DNA from: Cystobacter fuscus DSM 2262 | GTDB taxonomy: Bacteria; Myxococcota; Myxococcia; Myxococcales; Myxococcaceae | DNA: 64,000 nt | NCBI RefSeq assembly: GCF_000335475.2 | Contig: NZ_ANAH02000008.1 | Span: forward strand, 186,001 to 250,000 | Direction: 5' to 3' | In this document: piece after piece, positions 15,763-24,297 of the stretch | Numbering within the stretch: position 1 is the first letter of the stretch | How the letters are laid out: each line of letters opens with the position of its first letter | Made by a program: the position numbers and the translations under genes | Notes under the pieces: model-generated | Seen by the model: only the letters and a program-made list of their open reading frames with translations | The model's database searches: none | What the model was told of the DNA's origin: nothing

Positions 15763-16953
15763 CTACCCGCGCACCGCGGACAGCCGACGCCGCAGCCGGC
15801 GCACGCGCTCGACGGCGTCCTGGGGCAACAGGCGCTTGGCCACTTCACGCACCTGCCGCATCCCCTGCTCACGCCGCACGAACCACTCACCATCACCGTT
15901 GGGTGAGAGCACCCGCAGGGACACGGTGCGCCGCTGTTTCGTCGTCCAGTCGGACTTGTATGTCTCGGTGCCGCGCAGGAAGTCGTAATCGGTGAGCCCG
16001 GCCTCGAGGGCGTCGCGGAACGTCTCCCCCACGAGCACCAGCCCCACGCTGCGGTTGCGCCACGCCGGGTCATACCCCGACTGGAAGTAGATGAACGAGC
16101 TGCCGTGGACAATGCCATACACCGAGGCCACCGCCTGTCCGCCCACCTTCATCGTGTACAGGCGCAGGCGCCCGCGCTCGGCGAGCAGTTGCGTGGCATC
16201 CCGGTGGAAGGACTCGACGCCCCGGCCGCGAATACCCTGGGAACCGCCGTCCGACTCCCAGCGCATGGCGTGCAACCGGAAGAAGTCCGTCAGCGGCGCG
16301 GCGAGCGCGCCCGGCGCCTCCGTCTTCTCGATGCGGTAGCCCTCCTGCTTCTCCAGCCACTTCTTGCGCCGCAGGTAGTTGTCCCGCCGGCTCGTGCGCT
16401 TGAGGAAGTCGTCGAAGGACTCCCCCCGCCCCAGGGTCTCGTAAGGGCAGACATAGCGCTCGGTCAGCGTCGTCCCCACGCCGTGCTTCTCGAAGGTCTC
16501 GCGCAGCACGCGCACCGTCACCGAGTCCTCGCGCAGGTCCGTCAAGTCCAGCACGTCCCACTGATCCCTCAGCTCCCACAGGGCGGAGGCGAAGGTGCGC
16601 GCCACCTCCTCCTCCCGGCCGCGCCGCGCCACCACGTCCAGGTAGTCGCTGCCCACGTGCGACTCGCCCAGGAAGGCCAGCCGCCGGATGGGACGCCCCA
16701 GCACCCAGTGGTAGTCGAAGCCCAGCGGCAACAGCCCCACCAGCGCCCCACTCCGGTCCCTCGCCTGCAACACGAAGGGCTGGCGATCCGTGCCGATCCG
16801 CCGGCACCACGGGTACAGCCACTCCCACGCGTTGAAGGGCCCCGCCTGGCTGTCGTCCAGGAGCGCGTTCCACTCGGCGCGCATCCCGGCGAGTCCGGAC
16901 GCGGTCCTCACGGTGGAGACCTCCAGCCACCGCGCAGGGCTGGGAGTGGGCAT
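15763..16953 (-). CDS. exoI: FemAB/GNAT-type acyltransferase of spore-coat locus
   Basis: 396 aa. It contains the FemAB-like acetyltransferase fold (Acetyltransf_6 type), with AEWNALLDDSQAGPFNAWEW near the start and YDFLRGTETYKSDW near the end. In M. xanthus the last gene of the exo locus encodes such an N-acyltransferase, thought to modify the amino sugar of the spore-coat glycan. ATG 16953 lies 52 bp after exoH; the frame is open further upstream but would overlap exoH. The 3' end is duplicated at 9992-10304. It converges with the Rhs immunity gene (27 bp apart). Confidence 0.8.
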   Translation of the reverse strand: MPTPSPARWLEVSTVRTASGLAGMRAEWNALLDDSQAGPFNAWEWLYPWCRRIGTDRQPFVLQARDRSGALVGLLPLGFDYHWVLGRPIRRLAFLGESHVGSDYLDVVARRGREEEVARTFASALWELRDQWDVLDLTDLREDSVTVRVLRETFEKHGVGTTLTERYVCPYETLGRGESFDDFLKRTSRRDNYLRRKKWLEKQEGYRIEKTEAPGALAAPLTDFFRLHAMRWESDGGSQGIRGRGVESFHRDATQLLAERGRLRLYTMKVGGQAVASVYGIVHGSSFIYFQSGYDPAWRNRSVGLVLVGETFRDALEAGLTDYDFLRGTETYKSDWTTKQRRTVSLRVLSPNGDGEWFVRREQGMRQVREVAKRLLPQDAVERVRRLRRRLSAVRG

Positions 16954-17005
16954 CAATTCCGCTTCGCGAATCACGGTGTCGACCTCATGTCTCGAGCCTG
17001 GGGCC

Positions 17006-18181
17006 TCAGCCCACGTTCTTTCGCTCGGGGCGCTCCGGCACCAGCGCGTCCCGCACCACGTTGGCCACCTCCGCCATGACCTCGGGCGTGAGATCCTGGT
17101 GGCAGGGCACCTCGACGATGGAGCGCCGCAGCTTCGCCACCTCGGGGAAGGCGGACGCGTCACACGCGGGGTGGAAGTGCTTCCAGAAGTCGATGGCCTC
17201 GATGCCCCGCGCGCGCAGCCGCTCGAGCACCTGCTCCTTGTTGTCCACCACCACCGGGTAGAACAGGGGGCAGACGCCCGGGGCGAGCTGGTTGAAGAGC
17301 GGCGCGGACACGTCGCGCAGCCGGCCGAGCAGGAAGAAGTAGTTGCGCCGCCGCCGCTCCACCACGGCCTCCAGGTCCTGCGCCTGGGCGATGCGGTGGG
17401 CGAAGGGGCTCATGCCCAGGTCCACGTGCCGCCGGTCGAAGTGCTGGGTGCCGGTGGCCACGCGCTCGATGTCCGCGGCCTTCACCGCGCCCTTGCCGAG
17501 CCCGCGCACCATGCCGCGCACGCTGCGTCCGAACGCCCCGCCGCGCAGCTCCAGGTTCTGCAGGAGCGAGGACACGGTGTGGCTGAAGGTGGACGAGCTG
17601 GGAGGCAGGGGCGGCTCGGGCAGGCTGTACTGCCGGGCGCCATTGACGGTGAGCGCCCCGCCGTGCGGCATGGGCAGCGTCTTGTAGAGGCAGAAGATGC
17701 CGATGTCGCCCGTGGTGCCCAGCGGCACCGAGCCGTCCGCGCTCAGGAGCGACAGGGCGCAGTCCTCGATGAGCGGCAGGCCGTGCTTGTCGGCGATGCG
17801 GCGCATCTCCTCGACGGGGCCGGGAAAGCCCGCGTAGTGGATGAGGTAGAGCGCCTTCGTCTTCGGACCGATGCGCTTCTCCACGTCCTCCAGGTCCACG
17901 TCCCAGCGGCTGCCCACCCGGTAGAAGCGCGGCGTGGCGCCGGCGTCCACCACGGCCTCCACCTCCACGCCGTGGTGGTAGGCGGGCATGAGCACCTCGC
18001 CCGCGTCCAGCCCCAGCATCTTCACCGTCGTCCAGATGGCGTTGCGGGCGAAGTAGAAGTAGCGCACGTTGCGCGCGCCAAAGGGCATGAAGTGGCTCGG
18101 GGCCCTGCGCCCCGTCAACATGCTCGGCCACAGCGTGGGCAGGGCGGGAACGAACAGCTTGTCGGTCTTCACCGCTTCCAT
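17006..18181 (-). CDS. exoH: DegT/DnrJ/EryC1-family aminotransferase
   Basis: 391 aa PLP-dependent sugar aminotransferase. The Schiff-base lysine is K167 in GIFCLYKTLPMPHGGAL; D140 in LIEDCALSLL should bind the pyridine nitrogen. The glycine-rich and tyrosine-rich regions of the family are present (MPAYHHGVEVEAVVDAG). It probably makes an amino sugar for the spore-coat polysaccharide, which the neighbouring acyltransferases could then acylate. ATG 18181 overlaps the end of exoG by 13 bp and follows GGAGGTGAT, so the two are translationally coupled. Confidence 0.83.
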   Translation of the reverse strand: MEAVKTDKLFVPALPTLWPSMLTGRRAPSHFMPFGARNVRYFYFARNAIWTTVKMLGLDAGEVLMPAYHHGVEVEAVVDAGATPRFYRVGSRWDVDLEDVEKRIGPKTKALYLIHYAGFPGPVEEMRRIADKHGLPLIEDCALSLLSADGSVPLGTTGDIGIFCLYKTLPMPHGGALTVNGARQYSLPEPPLPPSSSTFSHTVSSLLQNLELRGGAFGRSVRGMVRGLGKGAVKAADIERVATGTQHFDRRHVDLGMSPFAHRIAQAQDLEAVVERRRRNYFFLLGRLRDVSAPLFNQLAPGVCPLFYPVVVDNKEQVLERLRARGIEAIDFWKHFHPACDASAFPEVAKLRRSIVEVPCHQDLTPEVMAEVANVVRDALVPERPERKNVG

Positions 18182-19287
18182 CGCGCCATCACCTCCCGGG
18201 CCGCGGGGGCCCAGCGGAACTTGGCCGCGCACAACGCGCGGCCGAAAGCCGAGTCATTGAAAACGTAGAGCCAGGTGTGCCGGCGTACGTGCTCCGTCCA
18301 GTCGCGCTTCCACGACATGTCCGGCCCGAGGAAGTCGAACTCGCGCAGGCCGCGGCCGATGCACTCGCGCAGCACCTCCTCCATGAGGAGCTGCCCCGGG
18401 CTGCAATCCCCCAGCGTCTCGTCGTAGCCGGGCTTGAGCAGGAAGTAGCGCCCCCCGTACTCCAGCGAGTACTGGAAGGCGACCGCGCGCCCGTCCAACC
18501 GCAGGTAGTACAGCGCCAGCCGGCCGTCATACGCCGCGGTGCGCGCCAGCTCCGAGTAGAAGCCCCGCGTGCGCCCGTCCTGCGCCATGGCCGTGCCGCG
18601 CTGGCCCTTCCAGCCGCTCGCCTCCAGCGCGAAGCCCTCCTCCAGCTTCGCCTCCAGACCGAGCCCGCCTTCCACGCGCTCCACCGTGACGCGGCCCTTC
18701 TCCTCCAGCTTGCGGCGCCGGCGGCGGCAGTTGGCCTTGAACTTGGACGACAAGCTCGCCTGGTATGCCTCCCACGAGGCCGGCAGCGGGATGTAGGGCG
18801 ACTGCAGGGACTCCCACGTCCCCACGGGCATCCCCGCCCCCTTGGCCGCCTCGTACAGGTGCCAGCCCGCGCCGCCCTCGGGCACGTCGGTGAGCCGCAG
18901 CACGTCCCAGCCCTTGTCCGCCCGCAGGTGCGCGAAGAAAGCGGCGGCGGCCTCGGCGGGCTCGCGCGCCACCAGGTCGAACCGGCACGAGTGCGGGTTG
19001 GCCGTGGCGGAGAGCTGCCGCGCCGGCACCCCGTACAAGGAGGCGCGCTCGGCCATCAACGGCAGCACCGCCGTGAGCCGCCCCTCCTCGTCGCGCAGCG
19101 TGAGCACACGCAGGCGCGCCTCGGGGGCGAAGTCGTCGATCCAGATGCGGAAGAACTCGTGCCGGTAGAAGGGCTCGTCGGCCGTGGCCTGCACGAGCGC
19201 GTTCCACTCCGGCTCCAGCGCCATGAAGGCGGCGCGATCCGTCACCTCGACGATGCGGGGCGAGGGAGTGAGCTGTCTGGCTTCCAT
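18169..19287 (-). CDS. exoG: FemAB/GNAT-type acyltransferase of spore-coat locus
   Basis: 372 aa, same superfamily as exoI. Visible landmarks are EPEWNALVQATADEPFYRHE, SKFKANCRRRRRKLEEKG (the basic helix typical of this fold) and FDFLGPDMSWKRDWTEHVR. It is likely to transfer an acyl group to an amino sugar. Start 19287 gives an N-terminus that aligns with exoI; the upstream extension is low-quality sequence. The last codons overlap exoH. Confidence 0.8.
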   Translation of the reverse strand: MEARQLTPSPRIVEVTDRAAFMALEPEWNALVQATADEPFYRHEFFRIWIDDFAPEARLRVLTLRDEEGRLTAVLPLMAERASLYGVPARQLSATANPHSCRFDLVAREPAEAAAAFFAHLRADKGWDVLRLTDVPEGGAGWHLYEAAKGAGMPVGTWESLQSPYIPLPASWEAYQASLSSKFKANCRRRRRKLEEKGRVTVERVEGGLGLEAKLEEGFALEASGWKGQRGTAMAQDGRTRGFYSELARTAAYDGRLALYYLRLDGRAVAFQYSLEYGGRYFLLKPGYDETLGDCSPGQLLMEEVLRECIGRGLREFDFLGPDMSWKRDWTEHVRRHTWLYVFNDSAFGRALCAAKFRWAPAAREVMARWKR

Positions 19288-19429
19288 GGGATTGTCCGGC
19301 TCCTGACACGGCGCGGCCCGGAGGCCTCGTGCGCCGCAAGTTGGTAATGGACGCGGCGGCCCACAAGCCACGCGCGCCTGATTCATCCAGTCCTGGCCGG
19401 GCGAACACGGAGCCGCCCGGCGGTCTCTC

Positions 19430-20503
19430 TCAGATTCCCGAGCGGGCCATCTTCAGCAGGCAGCGCGTCACCTTGCGGCCGTCATGCCGGATGCGCGAGC
19501 CTTCCTTGAGCAGGTCCGCCTCCACGGGAATGACACCGGCGTCAATGAGGGCGCGGCGATCCACCCGGACGGGCGTGGAGCCCTTGCGGGCGTAGCGGCG
19601 CACGGCCTCCTCACAGGGTGTGGTGCCGTTGACGAGCACCGCGTCGAGCACCGGACCCACGTGGTCGATGATGGCGCGCACGTGGTCCAGGCAGTCCATG
19701 CCGTCCGTCTCGCCCGGCTGGGTCATGAGGTTGGCCACCATGACCTTGAGCGCGCGCGTCTCGCGCAGGGCCTGGGCCACCCCGTCCACCAGCAGGTTGG
19801 GCATGACGCTGGAGTACAGCGAGCCCGGCCCGATGACGATCATGTCCGCGGTGCGGATGGACTCAAGCAGCCCGTCCACCGGCGCCGGGGCGCTGGGGCT
19901 CAGATGCACCTTGCGGATGCGACCCCGGGCGCGGCAGATGTTGCTCTCGCCCACCACCTCGGTGGAGTCCTCCATCTGGGCCACCAGGTCCACGGGGGCC
20001 AGGGTGCTCGGCAGCACGCGGCCCTTGGCGCCCAGGAGCGTGCCGGACACGCGCACCGCCTCCATGAAGTCGCCCTTGAGCTCGGCGAGCGCGGAGATGA
20101 GCAGGTTGCCCACCGCGTGGCCCGCGAGCCCCTTCTTGCCGGCGAAGCGGTATTGGAACACCTCGCTCAGCGGGCCCTTGCCCTCGGCGAGCGCCACGAG
20201 GCAGTTGCGCACGTCCCCGGGAGGCAGCGCGCCGCGCGTGCGGCGCAGGCGGCCGGAGCTGCCTCCGTCGTCGCTCATGGCCACCACCGCGGTGAGATCC
20301 AGCCCGGGCTCGCCTGGCTTCGGCGTCGCGCGCCGGGCCAGGCCCTTGAGCACCATGGGCAGTCCCGTTCCACCGCCCATGGCCACGATGCGCGTGGGCC
20401 TCAGCTCGAGCGCCTGCCGCAACTCGTTCTGCTCACCCGCCTGCTTCGCCGCGTCCTTCTGCGTGCTCCACGTCTCGTCGAGAACCAAATCCGACTCGAT
20501 CAT
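19430..20503 (-). CDS. exoF: YvcK/CofD-like protein of spore-coat locus
   Basis: 357 aa. It carries the signatures of the YvcK (UDP-GlcNAc-binding, gluconeogenesis factor) family: MGGGTGLPMVLKGL, MSDDGGSSGRLR, PPGDVRNCLVAL and GPGSLYSSVMPNLL. YvcK proteins link UDP-sugar availability to envelope synthesis, which fits a polysaccharide operon. The start at 20503 is preceded by GGGGGTAGGG; the ATG at 20527 lacks a good binding site. The gap to exoG is 142 bp, the longest in the operon. Confidence 0.85.
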   Translation of the reverse strand: MIESDLVLDETWSTQKDAAKQAGEQNELRQALELRPTRIVAMGGGTGLPMVLKGLARRATPKPGEPGLDLTAVVAMSDDGGSSGRLRRTRGALPPGDVRNCLVALAEGKGPLSEVFQYRFAGKKGLAGHAVGNLLISALAELKGDFMEAVRVSGTLLGAKGRVLPSTLAPVDLVAQMEDSTEVVGESNICRARGRIRKVHLSPSAPAPVDGLLESIRTADMIVIGPGSLYSSVMPNLLVDGVAQALRETRALKVMVANLMTQPGETDGMDCLDHVRAIIDHVGPVLDAVLVNGTTPCEEAVRRYARKGSTPVRVDRRALIDAGVIPVEADLLKEGSRIRHDGRKVTRCLLKMARSGI

Positions 20504-20582
20504 GTCCCTACCCCCTTCGACGCCCATCCAAAGAAAACGAGCCGCCGGGCCCCCCGGCGGCGCTAGCCCGTACCACCCTGCT

Positions 20583-21968
20583 CTACCGCGCGCCTCGCGC
20601 GAGCAGTACGTGCCTCACGGTGTGGAAGATGATGCTCATGTCCAGGAAAAGCGAGCCGTTCTTCACGTAGTACAGATCGAATTCCAACTTGTTGCGCGCG
20701 TCCTCCACCGAGGCCCCATAGGGGTAGCGGATCTGCGCCCACCCGGTGAGGCCCGGCTTGACGGCCTCGCGCAGCGCGTAGAACGGAATCTGCTGCTTGA
20801 GTTGCTCGATGAACACCGGGCGCTCGGGCCGAGGGCCCACGAAGCTCATGTCGCCGGTGAGGATGTTGAGCACCTGGGGAATCTCGTCGATGCGCGTCTT
20901 GCGGATGAAGCGGCCCACGCGGGTGACGCGGTCGTCGTTGGTGCGCGCCCACACCGCGCCGTTCTTCTCCGCGTCGGTGCGCATGCTGCGGAACTTCCAC
21001 AGCCAGTAGGACTTGCCGTTGAGGCCCGTGCGCTCCTGCCGGTAGAAGAGCGGCCCCTTGGAGTCGAGCTTGATGGCGGCCATGACGATGAGCAGGAAGG
21101 GCGCCGCGCAGATGAGCAGCGTGCTGGCCACGAGGATGTCGAACACGCGCTTGGCGGCGCGTCGGGCACCCGACACCGTCAGCTCGTCGGCGAAGGCGAA
21201 GTCGCTGGTGCGCAGGTGCGTCACCGGGATGCGGCGCAGCACGCGCTCGCAGAAGCCGGCGGCCTCGTACACCCGGCGCCCGTCCAGACGGCAGCGCAAG
21301 AGCGCGTCCATCCAGTTGGCTCCGCGCATGTCGTCCGCGGCCTGCACCACGAAGTCCGCCTTGAGCCGCTCGGCCGTGACGTTGACGGGCTCGAGCGCCT
21401 GGCTGCCCACGCGCGGCCGGCGGGGATCCACCATGGCCACCACGTGGAAGCTGTCCTCGCCGCCCTGCTCGATGGCGGTGGCGAGCGCGCGCGCCTTGAG
21501 GCCGTCGCCCACGATGAGCACCCGGCTGGGCCCGCCCACCACGGCGCGCAGCGAGTAGCGCACCAGGCCCGTTCCCACCAGCGCGCCCACGGCCCCACCC
21601 AGCAGCGCCCCGGGAGGCAGTTGGATGGGCAGCACCGCCGGCGCCACCAGCATCAGCAACCCGACGACGGCCGTGGTCACCCCGGCCGCCTTGAGCAGCC
21701 GCGCGCCCCGGCCCCGGTCCTCCGCCGCCACCCTCAGGTCATACAAATCCATGAGGTAGAGCGAGAACTGGAACGTGGGGACGAACGTCACCCCCAGGAG
21801 CATCAGCCCCGTCATGGAGCGGGCCAGCGCGAGGCTACCGTCCGCCGGTGCCAGCATCCGCGCACACGCCATCGCGCCCAGAACACAGGCCAGGGCGATC
21901 GCGGCTCCCTCGATGAGGAACAGGGTCAGCTTCCTGGCCGAAAAATAGTGATGGAATACCCGAAGCAC
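20583..21968 (-). CDS. exoE: Polyprenyl glycosylphosphotransferase
   Basis: 461 aa polyisoprenyl-phosphate hexose-1-phosphate transferase, the enzyme that starts repeat-unit synthesis at the inner membrane. About four membrane segments lie in residues 1-120, then a nucleotide-binding-like cytoplasmic domain, another membrane segment near residue 290 (LVASTLLICAAPFLLIVM), and the catalytic region with WLWKFRSMRTDAE, DEIPQVLNILTGDMSFVGPR and KPGLTGWAQIRYPYG. GTG 21968 is chosen because GGAGGAG lies 5 bases upstream. It is separated from exoD by 99 bp holding a strong hairpin. Confidence 0.87.
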   Translation of the reverse strand: MLRVFHHYFSARKLTLFLIEGAAIALACVLGAMACARMLAPADGSLALARSMTGLMLLGVTFVPTFQFSLYLMDLYDLRVAAEDRGRGARLLKAAGVTTAVVGLLMLVAPAVLPIQLPPGALLGGAVGALVGTGLVRYSLRAVVGGPSRVLIVGDGLKARALATAIEQGGEDSFHVVAMVDPRRPRVGSQALEPVNVTAERLKADFVVQAADDMRGANWMDALLRCRLDGRRVYEAAGFCERVLRRIPVTHLRTSDFAFADELTVSGARRAAKRVFDILVASTLLICAAPFLLIVMAAIKLDSKGPLFYRQERTGLNGKSYWLWKFRSMRTDAEKNGAVWARTNDDRVTRVGRFIRKTRIDEIPQVLNILTGDMSFVGPRPERPVFIEQLKQQIPFYALREAVKPGLTGWAQIRYPYGASVEDARNKLEFDLYYVKNGSLFLDMSIIFHTVRHVLLARGAR

Positions 21969-22018
21969 GTATCTCCTCCGTCCGCCCACGCCAACGCAGT
22001 CCACACACCTCACGCACC

Positions 22019-22056
22019 TCCGGCCACGGGGGACACCTGCTCCCCCCGTGGCCGGA
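22019..22056 (-). promoter_or_regulatory. Strong hairpin between exoD and exoE
   Basis: A perfect 14-bp inverted repeat (22019-22032 with 22043-22056, ten-base loop) lies just after the exoD stop codon. There is no T-run on the minus strand. It could be a partial terminator, an RNA-processing site or a 3' stabiliser separating expression of the export genes exoA-D from exoE-I. Confidence 0.6.
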
Positions 22057-22067
22057 AGTCCGTGGCG

Positions 22068-22841
22068 TTACTTCTTGTTGCTGGAGTACTCCTTCAGGTA
22101 GGGCGCGGCGCTCATCTCCGCGCCGTTGAGCACGCAACCCAACACTGGCGCCCCGCCCAGCTGCTCCATGGCCTGGGTGACCGTCTTGGCCTGGGAGTGG
22201 TGGGCACGCACCACCATGAGCAGGCCGTCCGTCTGGTGCCCGAGGATGGACGCGTCCGCGAAGGGCAGCGTCGGCGGCAGGTCCACGTAGATCTCATCGA
22301 AGTGGTCGCGCACCAGCTTGAGGAACTGCTTCATCCGGGCGCTGGCCAGCGCCTGGGTGGGCTCCTCGGGCGTGCCACCCGCGGTGATGACCGCCATGCG
22401 CGTGGCATGGAAGCGGCGCACCAGCTCGCGCACCTCGCACTCGCCGGAGAGCAGCTCGGAGAGCCCGGGGCGGCCCCGGATACCGAGCACCTGGGCCACC
22501 TGGCCCCGGCGCAGGTCCGCGTCGATGAGCAGGATGCGGCGCTCGGGGTTGGCCCGGGCGGCGGCCAGGGCGAGGTTCACCGTCGTCACCGTCTTGCCCT
22601 CGCCGGGCATGGCCGAGGTGATACCCACCACCTTCAGGGGGCGCAGCTCGCGCATGCGCTCGAGCCTGTAATAAAGACTGCGGTACTGCTCGGCCGCGAT
22701 CGAGGCGGGCGCCGTGAGCGACACCACCCGATTGTCCACCGCGTTCGGCGAGCCCGCGGACTCATCCACTCGGGGAAGGAAGTTCCCCGCCCGTTCCATG
22801 GTCTTTTCCATCTTGTTTCCCTCGGAGCCCGTGTTGTTCAT
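22068..22841 (-). CDS. exoD: Bacterial tyrosine kinase (BY-kinase)
   Basis: 257 aa cytoplasmic Wzc-type kinase domain. Walker A SAMPGEGKT is at residues 76-84, Walker A' ILLIDADLRR at 103-112 and Walker B IYVDLPP later. The C-terminus contains tyrosines (PYLKEYSSNKK), few compared with classical tyrosine clusters. In M. xanthus this position is held by ExoD (BtkA), which phosphorylates itself and works with the separate ExoC co-polymerase. Start 22841 lies 11 bp after exoC; ATG 22811 (preceded by GAGGG) is an alternative. Confidence 0.87.
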   Translation of the reverse strand: MNNTGSEGNKMEKTMERAGNFLPRVDESAGSPNAVDNRVVSLTAPASIAAEQYRSLYYRLERMRELRPLKVVGITSAMPGEGKTVTTVNLALAAARANPERRILLIDADLRRGQVAQVLGIRGRPGLSELLSGECEVRELVRRFHATRMAVITAGGTPEEPTQALASARMKQFLKLVRDHFDEIYVDLPPTLPFADASILGHQTDGLLMVVRAHHSQAKTVTQAMEQLGGAPVLGCVLNGAEMSAAPYLKEYSSNKK

Positions 22842-22852
22842 CCGAAAATCCC

Positions 22853-24271
22853 CTAGTTGAGAGTCGAGTCCGTCGAGTTGGGAGGCACCACGTTGCGGGC
22901 CCCGGTCGCGGGCATCAGCACCCGCTTCTCCACCTTCCCTTGCATGTTCGGGACCACCGCCAGGACAGGCAGGGGCAGACGGTCACGCAGCTCCTGGGTG
23001 TCGCGGATGCTGTCGTCGCGCATCTCGAGCACCACACCGGTGAGGAGTCCCAGGCCCAGCGCCACCAGCAGGGCGATGAGCAGGCCGCTCATCCGGTCGG
23101 GCCTGGCGGCGAGGGTCGGCACGGAGGCCGGGGAGACGACGTGGAAGAGATCCTCGGCACCGCGCAGCTCCAGCTCCTGCGCCAGCTCGGCCTCCACCCG
23201 GCGCGACACCACGCTCTGGTACTTCGTGCGGGCGATCTCGTAGTCGCGCTGCAGGACACCCAGCTCGTGGGCCCACTTCGGGGTGCGGTCCAGGCGCTCC
23301 TGGTAGGACTTCGCCTGCTGGTGCAGCTCCTCGATGTCCTTCTGGATGGCGGAGATGAGGCTCGTCACCCGGGTGCGCTCCTGGCGCTCGGCCCACTGGC
23401 GGCCCTCGGCGTCCTTGCGCTTGGCCGTCATGGTGGAGAGCTCCTGGTCCAGACGCTTCACCTCGGGGTGATCCGCCGTCCAGGACGTGCGGGCGGCCAC
23501 CAGGTCACGGGTGAGGCCACTCTCGGCGGCCTCGAGCCGGCCCGCCTCGCTGTCCGCGGCATTGCGAGCCCGGGCCAGGTCGGAGCGGCGGCCCTCGGCG
23601 ACACGCAGCTCCTCGGACTTGGTCTGCAACAGGGCGCCCACGCGCTCGAGGCCCCGCATGTTCATCTCCAACTGCTCGGGCAGCTCACCGATGTGGGCCA
23701 CCTTGAACTGGGCGATCTTCTTCTCCCAGCCCGTCACCGTGGCCGACAGGGCGGTGATCTCGTCCTCGAAGAGCTTGGTGGCGCGCGCCGCCTGGGTCTG
23801 ACGCGACTTGAGCGTCTCCTCGGCGAAGAGCTGCGGCAGGCGGTTGGCCACCTGGGCCGCCACGTTCGGGTCCGTGCTGGCATAGACCAGCTCGAAGGCG
23901 CTCTCCCCCTCCACGCGCACGGTGATGTCCTTGCGCATGCGCTCGACGGCCGCATCGATTCCCTTCTCCGACACGATCTCCGGATAGAGGTTCATCTCCT
24001 CGATGGCCTTCTGGAGCACCGGCCGCGACATCAGCTCCTGGCGCACGGTGAGCAGACGCTGCTCGACGAGCTCGCTCACGGTGCGCTGCACCATCTCCTC
24101 ACCGGGGCGCTGCGGCTGCACACGCACCGTCGCCGTCGCCTCGTACACATTGGGCTGCACCAGCACGATCGCGGCGCCCACCGCGAAGACCGCCAACACA
24201 ATGGCCCCGACCAACACCTTGCGGCGCCACAGTGCCTTCAGCACCTGGTCTGCCGTCATCCCACGCTCCAT
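22853..24271 (-). CDS. exoC: Wzz/Wzc-type polysaccharide co-polymerase
   Basis: 472 aa inner-membrane chain-length/co-polymerase protein without its own kinase domain. One membrane segment lies near residues 20-40 (LVGAIVLAVFAVGAAIVL), then a periplasmic part with long coiled coils (about 160-330), and a second membrane segment near 395-415 (GLLIALLVALGLGLLTGVVL). The cytoplasmic tail of about 55 residues should contact ExoD. ATG 24271 is preceded by AGGAGG. Coupled closely to exoD (11 bp). Confidence 0.85.
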   Translation of the reverse strand: MERGMTADQVLKALWRRKVLVGAIVLAVFAVGAAIVLVQPNVYEATATVRVQPQRPGEEMVQRTVSELVEQRLLTVRQELMSRPVLQKAIEEMNLYPEIVSEKGIDAAVERMRKDITVRVEGESAFELVYASTDPNVAAQVANRLPQLFAEETLKSRQTQAARATKLFEDEITALSATVTGWEKKIAQFKVAHIGELPEQLEMNMRGLERVGALLQTKSEELRVAEGRRSDLARARNAADSEAGRLEAAESGLTRDLVAARTSWTADHPEVKRLDQELSTMTAKRKDAEGRQWAERQERTRVTSLISAIQKDIEELHQQAKSYQERLDRTPKWAHELGVLQRDYEIARTKYQSVVSRRVEAELAQELELRGAEDLFHVVSPASVPTLAARPDRMSGLLIALLVALGLGLLTGVVLEMRDDSIRDTQELRDRLPLPVLAVVPNMQGKVEKRVLMPATGARNVVPPNSTDSTLN

Positions 24272-24297
24272 GTGCGCTCCTCCTGATTCCATTGGTG

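Noticed and set aside
19620-22856. 1078-codon open frame on the plus strand across exoF, exoE and exoD
   Set aside because: Antisense to three conserved exo genes; no recognisable domain and typical shadow composition.
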